The translations under genes were made by a program, and so were the position numbers. The notes under the pieces were generated by a model. The model saw only the letters and a list, made by a program, of their open reading frames with translations. It searched no databases and was not told the origin of the DNA. From a virus: a DNA stretch of 48,396 nucleotides. The DNA lies in the IMG/VR virus record IMGVR_UViG_3300007523_000019, positions 1 to 48,396 of that record; one strand, written 5' to 3'. How positions within the stretch are numbered: the first letter of the stretch is position 1; each line of letters starts with the position of its first letter. This document shows positions 8,089-16,337 of the stretch, piece by piece.

Positions 8089-8339
8089 CGGACGTAATTT
8101 TGCTGACCAGGAATCTTCAGTCTCGACCATTTCTTCTGATCTGGGTCAGTAACGAAGGCTCCCACGCTTTTGTATCCCGCAGCCCTGACGATCTCATCAC
8201 CCTGCTTTGGGTCATCAAAACGAGCATTGAACTGCGCAAGTTTCTTGTCGTAGTCCAAAGCGGTGCGATTCAACGAGCCACTGTAGGACTCACTGACCTC
8301 TCGCTCTTTCAAAAAATCATCGAACTTTCGGAAACGCAT
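8085..8339 (-). CDS. Hypothetical protein with putative capsid-targeting N-terminus
   Basis: 84 residues from ATG 8339 (MRFRKFDDFLKERE), chosen because AGGA lies 8 bases upstream; another ATG nine bases earlier has its Shine-Dalgarno too close. The N-terminus shares the F-x(2)-[FY]-x-FLKE pattern of at least six other proteins in the window. The remainder is charged and includes AAGYKSVGAFVTDPDQKKWSRLK. It is divergent from the gene at 8490, with a GGTATATATT box at 8378-8369 upstream. A head-associated role is inferred only from the leader. Confidence 0.7.
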   Translation of the reverse strand: MRFRKFDDFLKEREVSESYSGSLNRTALDYDKKLAQFNARFDDPKQGDEIVRAAGYKSVGAFVTDPDQKKWSRLKIPGQQNYVR

Positions 8340-8489
8340 ATTCACCATCCTGTTTTACTCTTGCTCTTAATATATACCTTCGAGTTGAGTTTTTATGATC
8401 CTCTGAAAGCAAAATACCTTTACCCAACGAAAGAAGTTTGGTGTTAAATACACCAACAGCACACTAGATAAGAAAACGGAGACAATCTT

Positions 8490-9572
8490 ATGGCACACAT
8501 GAAATTTCAAGAATATTTAGATCGCAACAAGAAGTTGAAAACTTCCAGCACTGTCAAGCAGATTGCCGACTTCGAGGGAAGTATCGAAACCAAACCTGCT
8601 AAAGAGAAGAAACACAAAGACGCTGGCGGTAAGGGTCAAGATGGCGAAGTCAAACCTTACAAGGGTGGGACTGACGCTAAAGACCCCAATAAAGGCAAAT
8701 TGGGCGATGGCTTTGCTCATAAGGGCGATTCTAAACTCAAATACGAACCGGGCTATGGTTGGTATGGTGGAAAAAACGGCGTCAGCAAAGACGAAAACGG
8801 TGTCCCTGGTGGCAAAAAACAAGCCACTTGGCCTAAGACCAAAACTCAGGAATGGGTTGATCGCACTAAAGGTATGTCTCTAGCTGAATTCACAAAAACA
8901 GTTCGGACAGAAGCGCTCAAGGGTCTTGATGAATGTGCCTGCCAAGAATCTCCTCATAACTCAATCAAAGAAACTATCGCTGTCTGCAAATGCAACCAGA
9001 AGTACGTCTCCGCTTTGGTTCGTGAAATGAAGAGAAATGGCTTGTTTGGCAAATTGGTCAAGGAAATGGTCGATCATCCTGAAACCTTCAAGGCTCTAGC
9101 CATTCTGATGGAGCGTGATGAAATGTACGCTCGAAGACTCGCCAAGGCTATGAATGAAATGGTTGCTCCTCCAATGGGAGATGAAAATGGTGGCGGCGAT
9201 ATTGGTGGACCGCCAATGCACAAAATGAAGAAAAAGAAGCCAATTCCTCATCCTGGAATGATGGGCATGGACGACGATGATATGGGAATGGGCGATGACG
9301 AAGAAATGCCACATCCAGATGACATGCACGACGATGACGACATGGATGATGAAGACATGGGCGACGACATGGGTGATGAAGACGATGATCTAGGCGACGA
9401 TGATCTAGGACTCGACGATGATGACGACATGGGTGGCGATGACATGGGTGGACCTCCGGCTCCTCCTCACGATAAGATTGGCAAGATTGCTCCTCCAAAA
9501 AAGAAGAGCGCACATCACAATCTGATGGCTGCAATGAAGGGTCATCCTGCACTAATGGGCGGCGGGATGTAA
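8490..9572 (+). CDS. Asp-rich acidic protein, probable head/scaffold-associated
   Basis: 360 residues. GGAG 8 bases before ATG 8490 supports the start. The N-terminus MAHMKFQEYLDRNKK carries the shared leader motif. Residues about 20-130 are Lys/Gly-rich and low in complexity (KDAGGKGQDGEVKPYKGG). Residues about 150-225 form a folded-looking segment with four Cys (CACQ, CKCN) followed by a helical MKRNGLFGKLVKEMV stretch. Residues about 260-330 are an extreme run of Asp, Met and Gly (D-D-D-M-G repeats). The C-terminus is Lys/His-rich. Very acidic tails with helical cores occur in phage scaffolding and prohead-core proteins; that assignment is inference. A strong terminator follows. Confidence 0.75.
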   Translation: MAHMKFQEYLDRNKKLKTSSTVKQIADFEGSIETKPAKEKKHKDAGGKGQDGEVKPYKGGTDAKDPNKGKLGDGFAHKGDSKLKYEPGYGWYGGKNGVSKDENGVPGGKKQATWPKTKTQEWVDRTKGMSLAEFTKTVRTEALKGLDECACQESPHNSIKETIAVCKCNQKYVSALVREMKRNGLFGKLVKEMVDHPETFKALAILMERDEMYARRLAKAMNEMVAPPMGDENGGGDIGGPPMHKMKKKKPIPHPGMMGMDDDDMGMGDDEEMPHPDDMHDDDDMDDEDMGDDMGDEDDDLGDDDLGLDDDDDMGGDDMGGPPAPPHDKIGKIAPPKKKSAHHNLMAAMKGHPALMGGGM

Positions 9573-9595
9573 GCTGTAAATAACAGACTATAATT

Positions 9596-9628
9596 AAAGG
9601 CAGGTGAGATTTCTCACCTGCCTTTTTT
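9596..9628 (+). terminator. Rho-independent terminator
   Basis: aaaggcaggtgag pairs with ctcacctgccttt around a four-base loop, followed by six T residues at 9623-9628. It ends the 8490-9572 transcript. Confidence 0.9.
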
Positions 9629-9640
9629 ATTGGACAATAG

Positions 9641-10417
9641 ATGATTTACTACCACGACCATCCAGAATATCGTATTGGCGATGAAATTCAAACTACCGCT
9701 TTAATCAAATATTTGAATCTCAAAGGACACGATGTCCATTACAAAGACTCAAATCCCTTTGTTTCAGCAATTGAACTATTCCCAGACAACCTAGTGGTTT
9801 TTGCCTCAGCAAATCATTTTGAATACCCAATTTTCGAGCCTTACAATATGTGGTTCTGGAACCCGTTGCTGCGAGAAAAGGGCATCTGGACCGATCTCAA
9901 GAATCACTACAGAGAAGAAGAAACCGATTTAGATGTAGTGTTCATTCCAGTATTGGCAGTTGGATATAACATAGAACGAGAAATATCCCCAGAGTCCGCT
10001 CTTGAAACATTCCAAGAACTATGCGGTCGCCATGAAAAGGTCTGCATGGTTATCGACGCCCGCAAAAAGCACATTATCAACATCGAGCATCCTGGTGTCA
10101 TCTACAGCAAAAATATCTACGATACGTTCAACTACGTCCGCAGAAGCAAGATATTTCTTGGCACAGACACAGGAACGACTCACTACGCCGGAGGCATCAA
10201 GCATCCAAGAATGATACTTGCGATGCCTGATGAAAAACCATTAGCAAAACACAATTGGCACAGAGAAGTAATTGCAGAACAATGCGATGAGCCAGAGATA
10301 TTGAAAATGGAATACTCATCGCTACCGTGTTGCGATCCAAAGCAATACCAATTCTTTTACATCGAAAATAACCAAGTGCCGCTCAGGAAAGTTCTGGATG
10401 CGATAGACAAAATTTAA
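9641..10417 (+). CDS. GT9/heptosyltransferase-like glycosyltransferase
   Basis: 258 residues with a GT-B-type nucleotide-sugar binding region near the C-terminus: FLGTDTGTTHYAGGIKHPR matches the G-x-D-T/S-G-x-x-H-x-A core of glycosyltransferase family 9 (ADP-heptose:LPS heptosyltransferases). It is shorter than typical heptosyltransferases (about 320-350), with a reduced N-terminal lobe. It stands alone on the plus strand and converges on the polymerase gene, sharing its last four bases (TTAA). A similar enzyme is at 47340. Possible roles are modification of host surface glycan or of virion proteins; the acceptor is unknown. Confidence 0.65.
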   Translation: MIYYHDHPEYRIGDEIQTTALIKYLNLKGHDVHYKDSNPFVSAIELFPDNLVVFASANHFEYPIFEPYNMWFWNPLLREKGIWTDLKNHYREEETDLDVVFIPVLAVGYNIEREISPESALETFQELCGRHEKVCMVIDARKKHIINIEHPGVIYSKNIYDTFNYVRRSKIFLGTDTGTTHYAGGIKHPRMILAMPDEKPLAKHNWHREVIAEQCDEPEILKMEYSSLPCCDPKQYQFFYIENNQVPLRKVLDAIDKI

Positions 10418-13008
10418 GCTGCAAACGCATCCTCTGGAGGGAGCGGGTCCATGTTTCTGAACTCAAGAACAATACTTCGACCACCACGAGCTTCGCTCAT
10501 GAATCGACTGAACAACAGCCCTTCATAGATAGGGTCTACATTCGTGATGCCCAAACAATAACACGTCAATGCGCCCACCGCCGAGCCTCGACCTGGACCG
10601 ACAGCTTGTGAACCATCACCAAACCCCAGAAGCTCTACACACACCCGTCGTGCTTCATCTGTCATCATCTTTTGAATCAAGAAGTAACTGGAGAAGCCCT
10701 TGCGGGTAATGAGACTGTATTCTTCTTTGATGCGATCTGTATATTCTCTGGTTTGTGGCAAACCACGCCACTTGAAGCCACGCATGACGAGTTCTTTGAG
10801 AGTTTCATCGGCATCTGGAATGACTGGCAATTTAAGCGAGCGATCAAGCTGAACACCCTTGGCTTTATTGCAGATTTCGACAGTCGTTCGCTTGGCTTCA
10901 CAGAAAAGCTCATAAGGCACAATATCCTTATAGTCTTTCTCCCACTTGGCATTCAGGTCTTCTTCAGACTTCATCCAAAGGTTGGCGTCCTGAAGCTCAA
11001 AGAAGTCTTGCATCTGATCCTGGGCAATAGCACTCTTGATCTCTTCCAGAGTACGTCCCGTTTGAACCATCAACATAAGCCGCTGAAAATGACTGTCTTC
11101 TGCTTGGCAGTAGTGACAATTAGAAACTACAGCCATGTTTGCCGTGAATGAATGATCTTCTTTAACTTGAAAATCATGAACATTTCCTTGGTAAACAATT
11201 TCATTGACCTCTTGAATTTTAATCAACCAATGTTCATTCTCGTAAGTCCACAAAGAAGAATTGCCTGTATCCTGTGATACACCACAAAGAAAATTGCTTA
11301 GCTTTTTCCCGGCGTCGCCAGAATAATTCAAATGCCAACATTGATTCCAATTAACATTTTTTTTCTTATCAACCGATGGAATTGACGGAAATCCCATTGC
11401 GTTTAACACAGAAGCTATCTCAAAAATCAATTTCTTGCTTGTGCTGTGAAAAGCAAAAACTCCATTCAAATAACTTCCATCACCAAACTGGTGACAAGCT
11501 ATAATTTGCTTGAATTGACTTTCACTGAATTTACCAATCCAAGTTCCACTAATATAAGGCAAATGTTTGTTAAGAGCCTTTTTGCCACATATTTTAGATA
11601 AAACCCTATTGAATACCTTGCTAGAAAATCTAATGGCAATCCCATTTTCAGAAACAGAATATTGCTTCACTTTGATGCCAAATTTGGAAAAATAAGCAAT
11701 TAAAAAATCAGCAACATCTTGTTCATGAATAGAAAGAGCAAAACCAACTTGGTACGAATTTGTGTCACTCCAACCTTCAGCAATGTACCATCCTAATACT
11801 CGACAAAATTCTTTATCTACAGGAAATAACTTCGGGATTTTAACTGTGGAATTGCCGCTAAATCCTCTTTGGGATAAATAATATCCGTCCTTCTCACGCA
11901 AGCCACATCGCAAATTATGTCTATTAGAATATGTTACTTCAGAATACAAATCTTCATCTTCGATGAATTCACTAAGATCAATGTAATCTAAATCTTGATT
12001 GGAAAAAAATGAACATTTTGAAAAATCAGGATAAACCAAACAATCGCCTTTTTTTAAATTCGATGTTTTAATCCAATTAAAATCGACCCCTTGTTTTACA
12101 TAAATTTTGTGATTTCCAGTTGATTGAAAAGAAAAAGTGCCAGCAGTTGCTTTGACTTCAAAAACTCTTTCATCATGATTTAGTTTACGACTGACTTTAA
12201 CTTCAATAGGACGATATCTATTATTATGTGTAAGAACCATGTCTCCAACATTTAAGTTTTCAATAAGTTGAAAACCTAAATGTGTCCAAATTAAAGTTCC
12301 ATCGACTAAACAGTCATTGGTGAGGATCAATTTCAAACCATACTTTTCTTTAGCCTTGATAATGAAGGCGTCATATGGTTTTTGTTTTTCAAAATCGAGC
12401 AACATGATTTCCAGCAAGTAGTGTTCCTTGCCGAACATCTCAATATATCGCTCGATCATAGCGAAAGCGGCGTCTTCACCGTGTTGGTCAAAAGCCCGTC
12501 CAACTTCACTGTTGTAGCAACAAGACGTGAAGAACAGTCCTTCCTTGTACTTCTGAAGCTGTTCGTAGTTGACACGAGGATGACGATAGAATCCCTTGGT
12601 CCACGCCCAGGATGATAGACGGACCAGATTCTTATAGCCTATTTCGTTGTAGGCAATAGCCAAAAGATGCGATCCTGCACGGCATTCCTTTTGTTCATCT
12701 TCATTTAGATCAGCCATGAACTTCTGCATGTCACCCAGACCGTTGGATTCGGGCTGAAGCCTGTTGACGTACAATTCACAGGCGAAGATGGGAGATAGGG
12801 TATCTTTTCCCTTTTTGTCATTCATCTTGTCACAGGCTTTGATTTGACGAGGGATGGCCCCCAACATGCCGTGATCTGAGATGGTCAAAAACTTTTGATT
12901 GATGAGTGGCGCACGAGTCGCATATTCCTCAACCATGCCGTAGCCATCGAGGGTGCTGAAATCCGTATGAAGGTGTAAATGTTCAAATCCGCAAATTTCT
13001 AGCGTCAT
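10414..13008 (-). CDS. dnaE: DNA polymerase III alpha N-terminal fragment (PHP domain) with intein
   Basis: 864 residues, of which 233-630 are an intein; the spliced protein is 466 residues. The start carries the PHP signature EHLHLHTDFSTLDGYG (His 10, 12, 14) and LTISDHG (Asp45, His46). After the intein the extein resumes with CHYCQAEDSHFQRLMLMVQTG, matching the DnaE region after TND. Near the end is VGPGRGSAVGALTCYCLGI, the conserved GPGRGS segment. The protein then stops about 40 residues later at EDAFAA. The PDxDxDF catalytic motif and the whole remainder of palm, thumb, fingers and beta-binding regions, about 700 residues in bacterial DnaE, are missing. The next gene is on the other strand, so no continuation lies here. 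It is either half of a split polymerase or a truncated relic. Confidence 0.85.
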   Translation of the reverse strand: MTLEICGFEHLHLHTDFSTLDGYGMVEEYATRAPLINQKFLTISDHGMLGAIPRQIKACDKMNDKKGKDTLSPIFACELYVNRLQPESNGLGDMQKFMADLNEDEQKECRAGSHLLAIAYNEIGYKNLVRLSSWAWTKGFYRHPRVNYEQLQKYKEGLFFTSCCYNSEVGRAFDQHGEDAAFAMIERYIEMFGKEHYLLEIMLLDFEKQKPYDAFIIKAKEKYGLKLILTNDCLVDGTLIWTHLGFQLIENLNVGDMVLTHNNRYRPIEVKVSRKLNHDERVFEVKATAGTFSFQSTGNHKIYVKQGVDFNWIKTSNLKKGDCLVYPDFSKCSFFSNQDLDYIDLSEFIEDEDLYSEVTYSNRHNLRCGLREKDGYYLSQRGFSGNSTVKIPKLFPVDKEFCRVLGWYIAEGWSDTNSYQVGFALSIHEQDVADFLIAYFSKFGIKVKQYSVSENGIAIRFSSKVFNRVLSKICGKKALNKHLPYISGTWIGKFSESQFKQIIACHQFGDGSYLNGVFAFHSTSKKLIFEIASVLNAMGFPSIPSVDKKKNVNWNQCWHLNYSGDAGKKLSNFLCGVSQDTGNSSLWTYENEHWLIKIQEVNEIVYQGNVHDFQVKEDHSFTANMAVVSNCHYCQAEDSHFQRLMLMVQTGRTLEEIKSAIAQDQMQDFFELQDANLWMKSEEDLNAKWEKDYKDIVPYELFCEAKRTTVEICNKAKGVQLDRSLKLPVIPDADETLKELVMRGFKWRGLPQTREYTDRIKEEYSLITRKGFSSYFLIQKMMTDEARRVCVELLGFGDGSQAVGPGRGSAVGALTCYCLGITNVDPIYEGLLFSRFMSEARGGRSIVLEFRNMDPLPPEDAFAA
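11119..12312 (-). mobile_element. Intein with in-frame LAGLIDADG homing endonuclease in DnaE
   Basis: 398 residues. It begins with Cys (CLVDGTLIWT) directly after extein TND and ends AVVSN before extein Cys (CHYC). Block B is STGNH (Thr65-x2-His68). Two LAGLIDADG helices are visible, VLGWYIAEGW at about 172-181 and IACHQFGDGSY at about 271-281. The C-terminal blocks are NVHDFQVKEDHSFTANMAVVSN. The penultimate residue is Ser instead of the usual His, which is tolerated in some inteins. The insertion site is within the PHP domain at an invariant Asn-Asp/Cys-His-Tyr junction. Both catalytic acidic positions of the endonuclease (Glu and Asp) are present, so it may still be mobile. Confidence 0.9.
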
Positions 13009-13077
13009 ATTAACTCCGGGTTGGGTTCTTTGTGTTAAGCAACAGTATAACCAAACCGGAGTCCTATTTCCAGCCTA

Positions 13078-13302
13078 TTATTCATCAGTTTTGTCTTCGA
13101 CTTCTTGTCCTTTTTTCCAATTCTGGAATTCATCTTCAGCATCCTTGGCTTCCTCTTCAAGAGCCTTGATGTCCACCTGAATTTTGTCATAGAACGCTTT
13201 AAGTTCAGACTTCTTTGTCTTCTTGCGTTCATGAATATCTTTGATCTTTGCTGAGAACGCAACGAACTCGTCGGTTAACAGCCAATTCATTTCGTCAGCC
13301 AT
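13078..13302 (-). CDS. Small coiled-coil protein
   Basis: 74 residues starting MADEMNWLLTDEF, with AGGA 8 bases upstream of ATG 13302. From about residue 20 to the end it is a highly charged helix (KIKDIHERKKTKKSELKAF, then EEEAKDAEDEFQNWKK) with heptad-like spacing. No family is recognised. It lies between the 203-residue gene and the DnaE fragment on the same strand. Confidence 0.75.
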   Translation of the reverse strand: MADEMNWLLTDEFVAFSAKIKDIHERKKTKKSELKAFYDKIQVDIKALEEEAKDAEDEFQNWKKGQEVEDKTDE

Positions 13303-13306
13303 AATA

Positions 13307-13918
13307 TCATTCCTGAATAAAATTGTGGTACTTGATCTCTTTGCCGACTTTCAAAATGTCTGGAGGAATAAACCCCAGCATTTTCGGCTGGCCTTTCCAG
13401 CGGTCGTAGTGTAGCCATAGCTCGCAACCTGGATATGTTTCCGAAGACATGAGCTTGGCTGGCCTTGCTTTATTATATGGGTGTTTAGTCATATCGACAT
13501 CGCCCACTTTTTCCAAAAACTCTTCCCACAAGACGTTGCACATCTGATGGATGATCTTGCCGTTAGCAACTCGAATAACAGAACCATCTTTGGATAATGT
13601 GATATACTGAAAATACTCTACCAGTACATCTCTCCCAATAACTGTTTCTGGATGATTGATGCCATAGAAAGGATCACGCATGGCAACAAGAATATCATTC
13701 TTCGACACCCTGGCTTTAATGGCACTACGGTATCTTTTGCCGCTCTTGGTCACTTGCCAACAATCTGTTTTCTCTTGGCAATCTTCAAAGAAGCTGCCTG
13801 GAACGAGATTATAACCGTGATCGGCATAATTGTCATTTAGGCATCTAATGACCTGTTCTTCTTTTTCTTTACCGTAACTTACACGAGCGCCGGGTGCCTG
13901 GGAGTCAATTGTCGTCAT
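13307..13918 (-). CDS. Hypothetical protein downstream of ClpP-like protease
   Basis: 203 residues. ATG 13918 (MTTIDSQAPGAR) was chosen over the in-frame ATG six bases earlier because AAGGA lies 7 bases upstream and the ATG overlaps the protease stop as ATGA. The central region includes EDCQEKTDCWQVTKSGKRYRSAIKAR, and the C-terminal third has CELWLHYDRWKGQPKMLGF. No family is assigned. Translational coupling to the protease suggests a shared function, but nothing more specific is visible. Confidence 0.75.
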   Translation of the reverse strand: MTTIDSQAPGARVSYGKEKEEQVIRCLNDNYADHGYNLVPGSFFEDCQEKTDCWQVTKSGKRYRSAIKARVSKNDILVAMRDPFYGINHPETVIGRDVLVEYFQYITLSKDGSVIRVANGKIIHQMCNVLWEEFLEKVGDVDMTKHPYNKARPAKLMSSETYPGCELWLHYDRWKGQPKMLGFIPPDILKVGKEIKYHNFIQE

Positions 13919-14592
13919 GAACATTTCCTTATTTTGTCTAGCGATTCATATCCAGGCTGTCCGAATACGCCGTCTGCTAATCCGTAATAGACAGCTTCTT
14001 CTGCACTGAGATTCCAATCGCCAAGTTTGCGTATTTTTTGGTCGATAAATTTAACCACCTGATTTTCGTTCATGTCATTTTGACGAAAAAAAGGACCGTC
14101 CACGGCTCTGCCCGCATATAGTCGAAGCATTCTCATGTCGGTCTTTTTGTTCCACGCCGCATTCGATTGAACTGTGGTCGCCACGCCTTCCAAACTCAAA
14201 AACCCACGATGAATCATGAACTCACAAGATGGCATCATGACTCGCTTACATGCCGCTTGTAACAGCACACTGCTCATCGAAGATACTTCCCCATAAGCCA
14301 AGATATTCACCGAAGACCGAGCCACTAAAATTGCGTCAAAAATAGCCATGCCGTGAATCCAATCACCACCTGGACTATGCAGATGAATCAGGATATTTTC
14401 TTCGGCATCCTGATCCAGCAAATTCAAATTCTTGATGAACTGAGTGGCCATCCGATATTCGATGCCACTCTCTTCATCGTGTCCAGAATAATGGCTGTGT
14501 AAATAGATTTCACGATTGAATGGATTCAAGTCATAATTATGAACCTGATTCACCAACTCCAGGAAATCAATTGAACTCTTTTTCTTTGCCAT
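13915..14592 (-). CDS. ClpP-like serine protease
   Basis: 225 residues with the ClpP fold signatures: ENILIHLHSPGGDWIHGMAI, then YGEVSSMSSVLLQAA containing the nucleophile Ser (equivalent to GxxxSMG), then MPSCEFMIHRG with the catalytic His, and EAVYYGLADGVFG in the region of the Asp. It is longer than bacterial ClpP at the N-terminus. No ClpX-type partner is next to it. In phages, S14-family proteases serve either as prohead maturation proteases or as stand-alone ClpP homologues. The position just after SpoVR and YeaH and far from the capsid gene argues mildly against prohead use. It could also act on tmRNA-tagged proteins. Confidence 0.85.
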   Translation of the reverse strand: MAKKKSSIDFLELVNQVHNYDLNPFNREIYLHSHYSGHDEESGIEYRMATQFIKNLNLLDQDAEENILIHLHSPGGDWIHGMAIFDAILVARSSVNILAYGEVSSMSSVLLQAACKRVMMPSCEFMIHRGFLSLEGVATTVQSNAAWNKKTDMRMLRLYAGRAVDGPFFRQNDMNENQVVKFIDQKIRKLGDWNLSAEEAVYYGLADGVFGQPGYESLDKIRKCS

Positions 14593-14752
14593 CTATTCTC
14601 TCAGCGTGTGACAGTGCATATATCGCACAATCTGGATGTTCTTCGACTACTCTGACCTTTATTCCAAGCTCGATCAAGACGAATTGGAGCCTAGACATAA
14701 ATTCATAAGAACTTTCTTCCTCATATACAGTCAATACTTTTGACTCATCCAC
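14567..14752 (-). CDS. Small hypothetical protein between SpoVR and ClpP-like genes
   Basis: 61 residues starting at GTG 14752 (M/VDESKVLTVYEEE), with AAGGAG about 10 bases upstream inside the end of spoVR. It overlaps the spoVR stop by 8 bases and the protease start by 26 bases. The product is a compact alpha/beta-looking sequence (FMSRLQFVLIELGIKVRVVEEHPDCAIYAL). No family is recognised. An internal ATG (MSRLQF) is an alternative start. Confidence 0.6.
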   Translation of the reverse strand: MDESKVLTVYEEESSYEFMSRLQFVLIELGIKVRVVEEHPDCAIYALSHAERIDGKEKEFN

Positions 14753-16337
14753 GCTTGATGTGCTCCTTACGAGACACAAGCTCCACGTCCTTTGTGCTGT
14801 CGGTCCCGTAACAGCAATAAACTTTCTCATTGCCATCTTCATCTTCAGATGCCAGATAGACATCTTCTCCCCACACTGCCCGCAGTGCGGTCAATACATC
14901 AAAGACATATGGCTCGTAAATATCACGACCATCAAAGTTGTGCTGAAGGAACATAGCTCCCTTGCCACGATAGTTCGGCTCTGTCAGGCGAATATCCGGC
15001 AAGCCGCCATTCAAATGCCTTCGGAGCAGAAGACGCTTGATGTCTTTGAACTCACGATTGTCAATTTTGAATTCACCATTCGGGAAGTGTTTCCAGTGGA
15101 AGTATTCTTGTTCACGGCAAAAGTCTTCAGTAAAGAACTCATGGAGCAAAGTGAAGTCGTCGTAATATTTGCGAACCTCGAAAATCTTCTCTTTACCCAA
15201 TCCGGCTTTCGTATCCCACTTTTCTTTGATTCGGATGTCGGTACATTCATCCCATTCAGGTCCGAACTGTCCCTTGTCCCAGCGGCTACGAATATCCCTA
15301 AGCAGGTAATATCCCAGCTTATATGGGTTCATAGAATACTTGCCGCCCAATACACCCATCTTGTGATCGGCGTATTCGATAATGCCGCAATCGTGACTCT
15401 TCTGTCCAAGTGCTACGAAACCCTGCTCGGCCATAATCACCGAGTCAGTCATCGACGCCCATCCTTCATTTATGGTCTTGGTCTGACGTTGCGGGAAGAA
15501 GTAAATTGCTTCTTCATATAACATCGACACAATATCGGCCTGCCACGGTTTCAGTGGTGCGTTATCTCTTAAATAAGCAAGGATGTTTTTGGTAGGCTCC
15601 TTAAAGACGCCAATTTCATCAGCGACATCTTGCTTAGAGATACGCTCGTTTTCTCGATCACGGAAATCCTTTGTGTTTAAGAAAGGCTCCATGTACATAC
15701 GGTCTTTGTTTACCGTCAATCGTCTTGGATGACGGTATGTTCTCTCGTCCCGAATGTTCTTTTCAGAAACGACTCGATCAGTCCAGGCTTCTGCTCCGTC
15801 GATCAAAGTTTCAAGCCTCATAACCCAATCCAAAAACTCAATAACACGTTCCTTGCCCCAACGAGCCATGTACTTACGAATGCGAGTGCCGTGATTGGCC
15901 ATCTTATTCAGCATGTTCGTATCGGTAGCGCTGAAGTGAATATTGTTCTTGAAAAAGTCATTGTGTCCTGTAGCGTGGGCAACAACGGTCAAGTGATCGA
16001 GCAGAGTATTGGAACTGAGATTGTAGATGTAGCACGGGTTGGTATTGATTACCATCTCGTAAATCTTGTGCATCCCAAACTCATATCCTCGCTGAAGTTC
16101 TTCATATTCCATACCGAAAGACCAGTGCGGGAAACGCACAGGAAAACCACCATAGGCGGCAATTTCACTGATCTCGTCGTAAGTCAACAACTGAACTACA
16201 GTTGGATAGAAGTCCAGACCCCAATCTCGGCAAGCCTGAAGAATCTTTGGAATATACATCTTCAGTTCTGGCGACAATTGCACGCCAGGAACCGTATTGT
16301 TGCCAAGTAGCATTGGCGCACCGTGCATGAATCCCAT
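14745..16337 (-). CDS. spoVR: SpoVR family protein
   Basis: 530 residues, close to bacterial SpoVR/YcgB (about 470-510). The N-terminal region has DWGLDFYPTVVQLLTYDEISEIAAYGGFPVRFPHW and EYEELQRGYEFG, and the middle has HATGHNDFFKNNIHF, all diagnostic of the family; the His-rich HATGHNDFF and the acidic residues around it look like a possible metal site. Its ATG shares one base with the stop of the YeaH-like gene (TAATG), with AGAGGA upstream. In bacteria SpoVR works with the kinase PrkA/YeaG and the vWA protein YeaH; all three are encoded here in one direction. The biochemical activity of the family is not established. Confidence 0.92.
   Translation of the reverse strand: MGFMHGAPMLLGNNTVPGVQLSPELKMYIPKILQACRDWGLDFYPTVVQLLTYDEISEIAAYGGFPVRFPHWSFGMEYEELQRGYEFGMHKIYEMVINTNPCYIYNLSSNTLLDHLTVVAHATGHNDFFKNNIHFSATDTNMLNKMANHGTRIRKYMARWGKERVIEFLDWVMRLETLIDGAEAWTDRVVSEKNIRDERTYRHPRRLTVNKDRMYMEPFLNTKDFRDRENERISKQDVADEIGVFKEPTKNILAYLRDNAPLKPWQADIVSMLYEEAIYFFPQRQTKTINEGWASMTDSVIMAEQGFVALGQKSHDCGIIEYADHKMGVLGGKYSMNPYKLGYYLLRDIRSRWDKGQFGPEWDECTDIRIKEKWDTKAGLGKEKIFEVRKYYDDFTLLHEFFTEDFCREQEYFHWKHFPNGEFKIDNREFKDIKRLLLRRHLNGGLPDIRLTEPNYRGKGAMFLQHNFDGRDIYEPYVFDVLTALRAVWGEDVYLASEDEDGNEKVYCCYGTDSTKDVELVSRKEHIKRG

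Noticed and set aside
9148-9552. Minus-strand His/Ser-rich ORFs opposite the Asp-rich protein
   Set aside because: Low-complexity antisense of GAT/GAC codons.
14760-15521. Plus-strand ORF opposite spoVR
   Set aside because: Antisense shadow of a recognised gene; sequence has no domain pattern.
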